This document shows positions 19,411 through 24,600 of a DNA stretch of 24,600 nt, one piece after another (position 1 is the first letter of the stretch; each line of letters starts with the position of its first letter). Source of the stretch: a virus. The position numbers and the translations under genes are program-made. Location of the stretch: the IMG/VR virus record IMGVR_UViG_3300046736_000079, positions 1-24,600 of that record; one strand, written 5' to 3'. Under the pieces are notes generated by a model. The model was not told the DNA's origin and ran no database searches. It saw nothing but the letters and a program-made list of their open reading frames with translations.

Positions 19411-20930
19411 GTTCAATCGGGCTGAACGTCGACCGCGAGGGGCGCCACGATCCCGCCCTGATTCGCTCGCTGGGTGCGACGTGGCTGCGGATTGTCGCTC
19501 TGCCGGACCATGACCTGTCCGACTACTTCCGGCGCTGCCGGAGTGCCGGCCTCCGAATCCTACTCGTGCTGGCCAGAGAATCGGGTGGGGACTACGCCGC
19601 GCTTGCCGCACGGTACGCCACGCTGGTTGATGCCTGGCAGGTCGGCAACGAGGCCGACCTCGACTCCGAGTCGTCCTGGACGATGTCACCAGCGGAGCTG
19701 GCATCGCTGGGGCGAGCCGTACGGGGCATCCTGCCGCGACCGCATGTCCTCGTCTGCGCGGGCCTTGCCTCGGGTCAGCCGGACTATCTCGGGGACATCC
19801 CGGACCTCTCCTGGGCCGATGCGGTCGCCATTCATCCGTACCTCAAAGATGCGCCGAATCCTGGTGACGTCGAGGATTTGCCGGACGTCAATGACATGCT
19901 GGCGTCATACCGCGAGTACGCCCCAGAGGGTATGCCATTCCTGATTACGGAGTGGGGCTGGTGGTCGGACGACGAGCCGCGAGCCAGCCAGGAAGTCCGG
20001 GACATGGTCGGCTGGGCCGGAGCGACCGGCGACTGCGAAGTGTTCTTTTACTTCTGTACCGACGATCAAATGGTGCCGCCGTTCGGGCTACTCCGATCTA
20101 ACGGGCACGAGAAGCCGAAGGCTAAGCCGTTCAAGGAGCAGGCGCCGCTGGCGGTGCATAGCCTCTGGCCGGAAACCGCCTATCCCGTCGACCCCCCGGA
20201 TGATCAGGCCGACCCCTGGCTGCGGTGGTCTGCCGAGCAGATCGCGGCAGCGGCACAGTGCCCGGTTGATGCCGTGCGGGAGAACTGGCCGCGCCTCGTG
20301 GCGCAGATGTGGCTGTGTGGGCTCAGCGATCCGCTGACCGATATCGCCATGATCGGGACGATTGCCATTGAGTCGGCCAGCAGCTTCCGTCCGGTGCGCG
20401 AGGCGTTCTACCTTGGCGAACCGGAGCCGGCCGAGTCGCACCGCCGGACGCTCCGCTACTACCCCTACTACGGGCGCGGATTCATTCAGCTGACCTGGCG
20501 GGAGAACTACGCGGCCTACTCACAGAAGGTCAACGACCTGTGGGGCGCTAGCGGGGCGATAGACCTCGTCGCCCGCCCGGACGATGCCCTCGACCCTGAT
20601 GTCTCGGCCGCCGACTCGGCGCTGTACTTCCGGGATCATGGCGGGGACGGGCTCTGTCTGATCCCGAAGGCGGCAGCCCGGAGCGACTGGCTGGAGGTTC
20701 GGCGGCTGGTCTACGGGGGAGCTGATCCGAACGGCGCCGCGCGTATCAGGCGCATCGAGCAGGCGCTCGGTGGCGGTATCTCTCCACCGATCCCGCCGAA
20801 GCCGAGTAAGGACGACCTGATCGCCGGCTACGAGCTGGCGCTGCGGACGCTCCGAGACACGACGATCCCGGGCATCCGAGCCCAGGTAGACGAACTCGAC
20901 CGGATCGTCCGGCAGTTCATCGGATCGTGA
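19407..20930 (+). CDS. Bimodular lysin: GH-A-like barrel plus GH19-like domain, 507 aa
   Basis: This is the likely endolysin. AGGAGG precedes the GTG. Residues about 1-245 read as a TIM-barrel glycosidase of clan GH-A: strand starts IGLNVDREGR, LRIVALP, ILLVLARES, the acid/base-type Glu82 in WQVGNEAD, and a nucleophile-type Glu182 in LITEWGWWSD, about 100 residues apart as usual. A linker rich in Pro/Asp (about 255-275) joins residues 276-465, a GH19-like lysozyme with Glu322 in IAIESASSF and YYGRGFIQLTWRENY. The last 40 residues form a helix (DDLIAGYELALRTLRDTTIP). There is no signal peptide, so a holin would be needed. The two-enzyme design is unusual. Confidence 0.85.
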   Translation: MSSIGLNVDREGRHDPALIRSLGATWLRIVALPDHDLSDYFRRCRSAGLRILLVLARESGGDYAALAARYATLVDAWQVGNEADLDSESSWTMSPAELASLGRAVRGILPRPHVLVCAGLASGQPDYLGDIPDLSWADAVAIHPYLKDAPNPGDVEDLPDVNDMLASYREYAPEGMPFLITEWGWWSDDEPRASQEVRDMVGWAGATGDCEVFFYFCTDDQMVPPFGLLRSNGHEKPKAKPFKEQAPLAVHSLWPETAYPVDPPDDQADPWLRWSAEQIAAAAQCPVDAVRENWPRLVAQMWLCGLSDPLTDIAMIGTIAIESASSFRPVREAFYLGEPEPAESHRRTLRYYPYYGRGFIQLTWRENYAAYSQKVNDLWGASGAIDLVARPDDALDPDVSAADSALYFRDHGGDGLCLIPKAAARSDWLEVRRLVYGGADPNGAARIRRIEQALGGGISPPIPPKPSKDDLIAGYELALRTLRDTTIPGIRAQVDELDRIVRQFIGS

Positions 20931-21106
20931 CCGACCTCGCGCCCGCCCTCGAACGGATCAAGGCCGAGGCTGCCGAGGAGGCGACGAGAGCGGTATCCCG
21001 GTTCTGGTGGGCCGAAGCGCAGAAGATCAGCGAGGTTACGACCGACCCAGAGGCGCGGTGGGATCTGCTGCTGACGGCGTTGCGCCGGGTCGGTTGGCCG
21101 GCATAG
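20927..21106 (+). CDS. Small helical protein after the lysin, 59 aa
   Basis: The GTG overlaps the lysin TGA. The protein is helical and charged: LAPALERIKAEAAEEATRAV, then SRFWWAEAQKISE and RWDLLLTALRRVGWPA. Aromatic residues near the middle could contact a membrane surface, but there is no complete transmembrane span, so it is a poor holin candidate. It is the last gene of the rightward block, followed by hairpins. Confidence 0.6.
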   Translation: MTDLAPALERIKAEAAEEATRAVSRFWWAEAQKISEVTTDPEARWDLLLTALRRVGWPA

Positions 21107-21109
21107 GAA

Positions 21110-21132
21110 CGGGCGCCCCAGGAGAGCGCCCG
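21110..21132 (+). terminator. Hairpin at the end of the structural operon
   Basis: CGGGCGC (21110-21116) pairs with GCGCCCG (21126-21132) around a nine-base loop, just after the final stop of the rightward block. No T-run follows, so it is a candidate terminator or mRNA end-stabilising stem rather than a textbook intrinsic terminator. Confidence 0.5.
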
Positions 21133-21160
21133 ACGTAGTGTCCGGATATCTTCGGCACTC

Positions 21161-21174
21161 AGGGCTTGCGCCCT
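21161..21174. terminator. Short hairpin between convergent operons
   Basis: AGGGC (21161-21165) and GCCCT (21170-21174) flank a four-base loop. It lies between the rightward block and the end of the leftward operon, so it may act in either direction. Stem is short and no T-run is evident on either strand. Confidence 0.35.
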
Positions 21175-21177
21175 AGG

Positions 21178-21276
21178 TTACGCGGTCTTCTCGGGGCACT
21201 CCCCGTTGTCTGTAGACCACCAACACTGCTCGCTCTCGATCTCGTTCGTGATGCGGTCGGGTGGCGGGTAGCTCAT
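21178..21276 (-). CDS. Very small hypothetical protein, 32 aa
   Basis: On the minus strand, the ATG overlaps the stop of the upstream small gene (ATGA). The peptide is acidic with two Cys and two Trp: RITNEIESEQCWWSTDN, then GECPEKTA. It could be a small zinc-associated or regulatory peptide. Support comes from the coupling and from its position as the last gene of the leftward operon. Confidence 0.5.
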   Translation of the reverse strand: MSYPPPDRITNEIESEQCWWSTDNGECPEKTA

Positions 21277-21458
21277 CTCGCCCGCTCCCTCTTCACAGTG
21301 ATGACGATGGTCTCAACGGGGCCGCCGACGAGCGAGTGCATCGTGTAGGTCTCCTCGAAGACCTTACGGCGTGACTGGATGGCATCGTCCACCATCTCGC
21401 GTACGACAGCCATGCTCTCGTCCAAGAATCCGGCGTCCCAGCGGAGCTTATTTGGCAT
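21273..21458 (-). CDS. Small hypothetical protein, 61 aa
   Basis: GGAGG is placed eight bases before the ATG. The protein has a helical part (FLDESMAVVREMVDDAIQSR) and a strand-rich C-terminus, GPVETIVITVKRERAR, which reads like a small alpha/beta domain. No Cys. Function unknown. It lies in the middle of the leftward operon. Confidence 0.65.
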   Translation of the reverse strand: MPNKLRWDAGFLDESMAVVREMVDDAIQSRRKVFEETYTMHSLVGGPVETIVITVKRERAR

Positions 21459-21470
21459 CGCTCAGCCCTC

Positions 21471-21719
21471 CTAGAACGGCTGCGTCTCGTGATCCTGGTA
21501 TCGTGCAAGGGCTCGCGAGAGCGTGTCCACGAGTCGATTCAGGCGATCAACCTCGGCCTCTGTTGCGTCGAGCGCCTGCTGTAACCTGACCATCTCGTCG
21601 GGCTGTGGGCCGGCATCTTTGGGCCAGCCGGCGTGGCATTTGCAAGGACAGGCGTCTCCCTTGCAGTGATCGCGGGGGTAGTTGAAGCAGCAGTCCTCGG
21701 TGTATTCGGCGGTTGCCAT
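21471..21719 (-). CDS. Cys-rich coiled-coil protein, 82 aa
   Basis: The N-terminus has a Cys/His cluster (EDCCFNYPRDHCKGDACPCK then CHAG), six Cys and two His in about 22 residues, able to bind zinc, followed by a coiled coil VRLQQALDATEAEVDRLNRL. AGGAG is found five bases before the ATG. A GTG at 21767 that overlaps the upstream gene's stop would add 16 residues and is an alternative start. A regulator or nucleic-acid-binding role fits the composition but is not shown. Confidence 0.65.
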   Translation of the reverse strand: MATAEYTEDCCFNYPRDHCKGDACPCKCHAGWPKDAGPQPDEMVRLQQALDATEAEVDRLNRLVDTLSRALARYQDHETQPF

Positions 21720-21763
21720 AATCGCTCCTGACTCGAAGAGTGCCCGAACTAAGGCTGAGTAGG

Positions 21764-22186
21764 TCACGCAACCTTCTTGAGTCGGTACACCGCTCGCACT
21801 GGCATGTTGTAGATGTCGGGGCTCGGGCCGTAGGTCACGAGATGGACGTAGCCGGGCTCGGCAGCCTTGATCCCCAGGAATAAGCTGTCGTCGAGATAGG
21901 TGCCGCTCATCTGGTCGACCCTGGTGCCGAGCGCCATCACGCCGTCGCCGTTGAGACGGCCATTCCCGACGTAGGCTGCGGCGTGCGTCCCGTACGGGTT
22001 GGCCCAGATGACGCTGATATCGCCGCACGGATACACCATCAGGCGCATATACGGGGACTCGTAGGTGCCGGCGATGTCGTGCTGTGGGAACAGCCCCGGC
22101 TGACAGTAGGGCGGCGGGGCAGCCTCGGCCGGCGCGACCGGCAGGGCGAGAGTTGCGGCGAGTGCGATCACGAGTAGGTAGCGCAT
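21764..22186 (-). CDS. Secreted protein, 140 aa
   Basis: A typical signal peptide (MRYLLVIALAATLALPVAPA) with probable cleavage after AEA opens the protein, following GAGGAGGAAG as a strong ribosome binding site. The mature part is aromatic and beta-rich: YESPYMRLMVYPCGDISVIW, NPYGTHAAAYVGNGRLNG, VHLVTYGPSPDIYNM. Two Cys are present. The alternation suggests a small beta barrel or sandwich. It should act outside the cell or in the envelope. It could be a superinfection or host-interaction factor; no motif names it. Confidence 0.75.
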   Translation of the reverse strand: MRYLLVIALAATLALPVAPAEAAPPPYCQPGLFPQHDIAGTYESPYMRLMVYPCGDISVIWANPYGTHAAAYVGNGRLNGDGVMALGTRVDQMSGTYLDDSLFLGIKAAEPGYVHLVTYGPSPDIYNMPVRAVYRLKKVA

Positions 22187-22452
22187 GAGTCTTCCTCCTC
22201 CGGGTCTGGGATGATCTCGAAGCAGTCGGCGCACACGAGGTAGCGGTGCCCCGAGTCCATCGTGAAGTAGGTCAGGTCGTTGTCGTGCGGGCAGTATTCG
22301 GGTGGCTGCATCGCATCGTACTCGGCCTGTTCTCGTGCAGCTCGGGTGCGGCGGGCCATCTCGACGGCTTCGTCATATAGCCGCGCTGCGTACTCGGGGT
22401 CGATCTGTGCCTGCTGGTAGCGGTTCTCGTCGTTGGTGGTCCAGACTGCCAT
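22168..22452 (-). CDS. Cys/His-containing hypothetical protein, 94 aa
   Basis: The protein overlaps the start of the secreted-protein gene by 19 bases. Its helical N-terminal half (AARLYDEAVEMARRTRAARE) is followed by a Cys/His part: PPEYCPHDNDLTYF, then HRYLVCADCFEI, a CxH...CxxC layout that could hold zinc. An acidic tail ends in DPEEEDSCATYS. The ATG lies eight bases after the GGCGCCACCAGCGCCAGGG leader repeat. Role unknown. Confidence 0.65.
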   Translation of the reverse strand: MAVWTTNDENRYQQAQIDPEYAARLYDEAVEMARRTRAAREQAEYDAMQPPEYCPHDNDLTYFTMDSGHRYLVCADCFEIIPDPEEEDSCATYS

Positions 22453-22460
22453 GTCCGTCT

Positions 22461-22479
22461 CCCTGGCGCTGGTGGCGCC
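22461..22479 (-). repeat. Leader repeat, copy 2 (GGCGCCACCAGCGCCAGGG on minus strand)
   Basis: This 19-base element lies eight bases before the ATG of the second gene of the leftward operon. The same 19 bases occur at 22726-22744. It can form a GGCGC/GCGCC stem with a CACCA loop. The trailing AGGG may assist ribosome binding. Confidence 0.75.
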
Positions 22480-22513
22480 GCCGAGGGTAGAGACTCGGCG
22501 GCGCCGCTTGCTG

Positions 22514-22714
22514 TTAGCGGTAGCGTCGGCCCGCGCGAAGGTTCTCAGGGCTGACGATTCGGGTGATGGCGTCGAAGTTCTGGAGTTCGGTCTGAATGCG
22601 GCTGTAACGGACGACATCGTAGTCGTTGGAGAAGTGGCGGTAGACCACAGCCATTCCGTCGTTGGCGTACAGCGCGTCGATGCACGCCTGATCAATTGCC
22701 TGCGCTTCGTTCAT
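22514..22714 (-). CDS. Hypothetical protein, 66 aa, first gene of the leftward operon
   Basis: AGCAGGGA lies before the ATG, and the same 19-base leader repeat stands 11 bases upstream. The protein is alpha/beta: MNEAQAIDQACIDALYAND, then VVYRHFSNDYDVVRYSRIQT and LQNFDAITRIVSPEN. The clear position as the first gene after a good promoter suggests early expression or a regulator role, but no DNA-binding motif is visible. Confidence 0.65.
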   Translation of the reverse strand: MNEAQAIDQACIDALYANDGMAVVYRHFSNDYDVVRYSRIQTELQNFDAITRIVSPENLRAGRRYR

Positions 22715-22725
22715 CGTCCCTGCTC

Positions 22726-22744
22726 CCCTGGCGCTGGTGGCGCC
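22726..22744 (-). repeat. Leader repeat, copy 1 (GGCGCCACCAGCGCCAGGG on minus strand)
   Basis: Identical over 19 bases to the element at 22461-22479. It lies in the short 5' leader of the leftward transcript, between the predicted start of transcription and the first ATG, and can form the same five-base-pair stem. Confidence 0.75.
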
Positions 22745-22761
22745 TCGTTTGATCTGATGTC

Positions 22762-22790
22762 ATCATAGCACCCCGTATGCCTCTTGTCTA
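22762..22790 (-). promoter_or_regulatory. Sigma-70-like promoter for the leftward operon
   Basis: On the minus strand TAGACA (22790-22785) is followed after exactly 17 bases by TATGAT (22767-22762), each matching five of six consensus bases. The first leftward ATG is about 48 bases further on. The -35 box overlaps the left arm of the GTCTATACC inverted repeat. Confidence 0.7.
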
Positions 22791-22863
22791 TACCTATGTA
22801 CGCGCAAAGTGCGTAAGAACGCGCACTCTTGTACGTAGACGGTATAGACGTAGTGCGCTATAC
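22786..22863. promoter_or_regulatory. Divergent operator region with nested inverted repeats
   Basis: GTCTATACC (22786-22794) and GGTATAGAC (22841-22849) are a perfect nine-base inverted repeat. Inside it AGTGCG (22808-22813) and CGCACT (22822-22827) form a second one with the same centre. A third half-site, CTATAC (22858-22863), pairs with GTATAG (22842-22847) across the rightward -10. These arms overlap the leftward -35 and the rightward spacer and -10, so a bound protein should block both promoters. Confidence 0.65.
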
Positions 22864-22864
22864 T
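22836..22864 (+). promoter_or_regulatory. Sigma-70-like promoter for the rightward operon
   Basis: TAGACG (22836-22841) is followed after exactly 17 bases by TATACT (22859-22864), matching four and five of six consensus bases. The expected start of transcription is only about ten bases before the ATG of the ribbon-helix-helix gene, so the leader would be very short, with GGAGG near its 5' end. Confidence 0.65.
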
Positions 22865-22880
22865 GGCAGTGGAGGTAACG

Positions 22881-23045
22881 ATGCCAGAGGACAAACAGCG
22901 GATGAGCGTGTGGGTGACGCCCGAGGATCGCCAGGCGATGAAGCTCATTGCCAAGCACATCGGGCTCGGCTCTGATAGCGCCGCACTGCGGTACGCCGTG
23001 CTTCAGATGGCGCGCGAGATCAAAGCGAAGGAGCAGGCAGCATGA
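22881..23045 (+). CDS. Ribbon-helix-helix (Arc/CopG-type) DNA-binding protein, 54 aa
   Basis: This probable repressor follows a GGAGG site and the divergent operator. The sequence fits the fold: an N-terminal strand RMSVWVTPEDR (7-17), helix QAMKLIAKHIG (18-28), a turn with GS, and a second helix SAALRYAVLQMAREIKA (33-49). Strand residues Arg7, Ser9 and Trp11 would contact DNA in a dimer. Size is typical of Arc-like proteins. As the first gene next to inverted repeats on both sides of the promoters, autoregulation and control of the leftward operon are likely; the binding site is inferred. Confidence 0.8.
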   Translation: MPEDKQRMSVWVTPEDRQAMKLIAKHIGLGSDSAALRYAVLQMAREIKAKEQAA

Positions 23046-23230
23046 CCACCGTAGAAGACCTCGCGCGGCGAGATGCCGCGATCGTGCTCGCAGCCGAGCA
23101 GGCGCGCGAACAGGCCGAGATCCACAACGCCGTCTGCCGCTACTTGCGGCGCGGGCTACGATGTAGCACATGCACCGACACTCAGGAGCGGGCGGCACGG
23201 CTGGCCCGGCTCGCTGGCGGCGCCTCGTGA
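23042..23230 (+). CDS. Small helical protein with CxxC, 62 aa
   Basis: The ATG overlaps the stop of the repressor gene, so it is probably coupled. It is helical (VEDLARRDAAIVLAAEQARE) with three Cys, NAVCRYLRR and RCSTCTDTQ, and a basic middle. An antitoxin-toxin pair with the upstream gene was considered, but the residues show no toxin family motif. Function unknown. Confidence 0.6.
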   Translation: MTTVEDLARRDAAIVLAAEQAREQAEIHNAVCRYLRRGLRCSTCTDTQERAARLARLAGGAS

Positions 23231-23445
23231 GGGGCGCACCCAGCATTTATGGGCCGCTCACACCCGAGGCTGAGGTGTCGTACTCGCGCTGGATCATGGC
23301 CCTGTTCGACCTGACCGAGCACGTCTCGTGGTGCAAGGCCGGCTGCCGAGACGCCGACTACCGCTGCCCGGTCGGGCGCGGGTTGTACGTCGCTGAAATG
23401 ATGACCTGGGCTGACTGGAAGGAGGCGAGAGATGGCGACGCTTAG
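23227..23445 (+). CDS. Hypothetical Cys-containing protein, 72 aa
   Basis: The GTG overlaps the TGA of the preceding gene. The protein has LTPEAEVSYSRWIMALFDLT, then a Cys part, SWCKAGCRDADYRCPVGRG, and an aromatic helical end, YVAEMMTWADWKEARDG. The CxxxC...C arrangement might bind metal. Next to it is a helical protein with its own strong ribosome binding site. No family recognised. Confidence 0.6.
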   Translation: MRGAPSIYGPLTPEAEVSYSRWIMALFDLTEHVSWCKAGCRDADYRCPVGRGLYVAEMMTWADWKEARDGDA

Positions 23446-23677
23446 AGAGTGCATCGACCTCTACGAGGCTGACATAGCGGCGCGCACGCTGAGGCAGCGC
23501 GTTATCCGTGTAGCGATGCTCAAGACGAAGGTCTGGCGGCAGGACGTGAAACACCTTGAGAGTAAGTTTCTCGCCCTCGCCCCTGGCATCGACTCGCGAG
23601 ACGCCGAGCGGTGCCGCGTGATGGCCGAGACCGGGGAGCTGTGGGGACTGGAGCGCGTCGGGCTGGTGGCCCCATGA
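23432..23677 (+). CDS. Basic helical hypothetical protein, 81 aa
   Basis: AGGAGG precedes this ATG, which lies 14 bases inside the upstream frame. The protein is highly basic and helical: LRECIDLYEADIAARTLRQR, then VIRVAMLKTKVWRQDVKHLE and RDAERCRVMAETGELWGLER. It may bind nucleic acid, judging from charge alone. The stop overlaps the following membrane peptide. Confidence 0.65.
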   Translation: MATLRECIDLYEADIAARTLRQRVIRVAMLKTKVWRQDVKHLESKFLALAPGIDSRDAERCRVMAETGELWGLERVGLVAP

Positions 23678-23769
23678 GCGACATGCCCGAGTGGGTGCCG
23701 CCTGTTTACCTGGGCTTCCTGGTTGGCGCCGTCGTCACGCTCTGGTTGCTCCTGGGAGGGCTGCCGTGA
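23674..23769 (+). CDS. Very small membrane peptide, 31 aa
   Basis: The ATG overlaps the preceding TGA and the stop overlaps the following GTG. One hydrophobic helix, YLGFLVGAVVTLWLLLGGL, follows a short N-terminus SDMPEWVPPV. It may be a small membrane effector. Its coupling at both ends supports it. Confidence 0.5.
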   Translation: MSDMPEWVPPVYLGFLVGAVVTLWLLLGGLP

Positions 23770-23966
23770 TCCCACGATTCTGGCGCCGCCAGAGAAGCCG
23801 GCGACCCTCCGAGGTCGGGCGGCAGGCGACCCTGTCAGCACAGATCAGAGACACCGTCACATGGCTCGAAGCGAGCGGCTGGCAGTCGGAACCGGGTCAG
23901 CTCCGGGGCTACGCGCTCCTGCTCCTGGAGATGCGCGACCGCTACGAGCGGGTGAGGGTTTCGTGA
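23766..23966 (+). CDS. Basic helical hypothetical protein, 66 aa
   Basis: The GTG overlaps the upstream TGA. The first 15 residues are strongly basic (IPRFWRRQRSRRPSE), suggesting nucleic acid or membrane contact, followed by two helices (AQIRDTVTWLEASGW and LRGYALLLLEMRDRYER). No clear family. The next ATG overlaps the TGA. Confidence 0.6.
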   Translation: MIPRFWRRQRSRRPSEVGRQATLSAQIRDTVTWLEASGWQSEPGQLRGYALLLLEMRDRYERVRVS

Positions 23967-24217
23967 TGGCGCACACCCGCACCATCATGCTGCGCGGCAT
24001 CGCCCGCCGTGATGCGCGGCCGACTCCGGTCGCAGTCGATCCGCACCCGGGCGGCTTCGGGCTCACCGGCGGGGTCCGGTGCAAGCGGTGCGGCGCAACA
24101 CGAGCACCCTTCCAGCACTGCCGTACGTGCGAGATCGCCAGTGGGAGACGGGTCGGTTCCTACGGCCCGACAGAAAACACGACGCCAACGCAGCGAAAAG
24201 AGAGGGCCACCCTGTGA
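23966..24217 (+). CDS. Small zinc-ribbon-like protein, 83 aa
   Basis: The protein starts with a basic part, TIMLRGIARRDARPTPVAVD, followed by a Cys/His cluster GVRCKRCGATRAPFQHCRTC (two CxxC pairs), which fits a zinc ribbon. The tail is Ser/Thr/Arg-rich. It could bind nucleic acid or regulate transcription. Its start overlaps the upstream TGA (TGATG) and its stop overlaps the next GTG. Confidence 0.65.
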   Translation: MAHTRTIMLRGIARRDARPTPVAVDPHPGGFGLTGGVRCKRCGATRAPFQHCRTCEIASGRRVGSYGPTENTTPTQRKERATL

Positions 24218-24480
24218 GCGACAACCTGCTCAGGCTCAAGCCCGATGACATGGCCGAGCCCATCAATCAGCCGATGCACGAGGATGTGATCTCGGCGATG
24301 ACCGAGGCCCAGCTGCTCCAGGTCGTCGGCGCGCTCGGCGCCGCTCAGAAGTACATCCTGCTGACCTTCGAGCAGCAGATGAGTCCGTCAGCTCGCCGGC
24401 CGCTACGTCTGGCCTACGGGGCCGCGAACGACGCCATCCGGCTGGCGCAAGCCCTGGTCGACTCGACGAGGCGGTTCTGA
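24214..24480 (+). CDS. Hypothetical acidic helical protein, 88 aa
   Basis: The GTG overlaps the upstream TGA. The protein is mostly helical with EDVISAMTEAQLLQVVGALG, AAQKYILLTFEQQM and RLAYGAANDAIRLAQALVDS. It has no Cys or membrane segment. Its helical bundle could mediate protein contacts. No family is recognised. The stop overlaps the start of the last gene in the window. Confidence 0.65.
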   Translation: MSDNLLRLKPDDMAEPINQPMHEDVISAMTEAQLLQVVGALGAAQKYILLTFEQQMSPSARRPLRLAYGAANDAIRLAQALVDSTRRF

Positions 24481-24600
24481 TGCCCCGTAAGTATCCGAGG
24501 GGTGAGGTCGGGAAGTGGCAGACACCGCCTCCCCCGTTCCAGCGCGACAAGCATCTCTGGCAGCGCTTCTGCCGGACGGTCGAGCAGCGCATTGAGTGGA
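24480..24600 (+). CDS. Hypothetical protein, N-terminal fragment (continues past window)
   Basis: The ATG overlaps the previous TGA and the frame is open to the right edge, giving 40 visible residues. They are basic and aromatic with a Pro run (KYPRGEVGKWQTPPPPFQRD) followed by LWQRFCRTVEQRIEW. The product cannot be identified from this part. Confidence 0.5.
   Translation, partial: MPRKYPRGEVGKWQTPPPPFQRDKHLWQRFCRTVEQRIEW

Noticed and set aside
22881-23230. Toxin-antitoxin pair
   Set aside because: The first gene could be an antitoxin-type ribbon-helix-helix protein, but the second shows no known toxin motif, and the operator layout fits a phage switch better.
1-24600. tRNA, rRNA, insertion sequence or attachment site
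   Set aside because: I saw no cloverleaf with CCA-type end, no transposase motif, and no integrase gene or direct repeat pair that would suggest an attachment site.

Overview
This window is a dense, high-GC block of a tailed double-stranded DNA phage or prophage, most likely a long-tailed siphovirus. The evidence is an HK97-type prohead protease and major capsid protein, head-tail connectors, a tail tube protein, a frameshifted tail chaperone, a 1385-residue tape measure, a tail hub, tail fibres and a lysin. Genes are packed with ATGA, GTGA, TGATG or TAATG junctions, and many have good Shine-Dalgarno sites (AGGAGG-like). No integrase, terminase, portal or tRNA gene lies in the window. The host cannot be named: a GC-rich bacterium with peptidoglycan and ordinary sigma-70-like promoters fits, and a chloroflexote or actinobacterial host is only a guess.

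Layout. 1-3083 (+) holds small proteins of unknown role, two glycosyltransferases (GT2-like and GT4-like), and a Com-like zinc ribbon. 3084-3195 is the only sizeable gap in the left block; it carries a possible promoter and a strong hairpin that buries the ribosome binding site of the protease gene. 3196-6625 (+) is the head module: protease, capsid, adaptor, stopper and small partners. 6632-9112 (+) is an unexpected cassette of eleven very small genes, eight of them predicted membrane or exported proteins, wedged between the head stopper and the tail completion gene. 9112-19410 (+) is the tail module, including a -1 frameshift site CCCAAAC for the tail chaperone and a tape measure with two apparent wall-cutting domains. 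19407-21106 (+) holds a bimodular lysin and one small gene, ending in hairpins.

21178-22714 (-) is a leftward operon of six small genes, one secreted. 22715-22880 is a compact divergent control region with two good promoters and inverted repeats. 22881-24600 (+) is a rightward operon that begins with a ribbon-helix-helix repressor-like gene and continues with small, partly cysteine-rich proteins to the window edge.

How it fits together. The rightward structural block builds head and tail, the lysin opens the host, and the divergent region looks like a regulatory switch in which the ribbon-helix-helix protein may control both leftward and rightward small-gene operons. The least explained parts are the membrane mini-gene cassette inside the morphogenesis block, the hairpin next to a Com-like gene, and the divergent operator.
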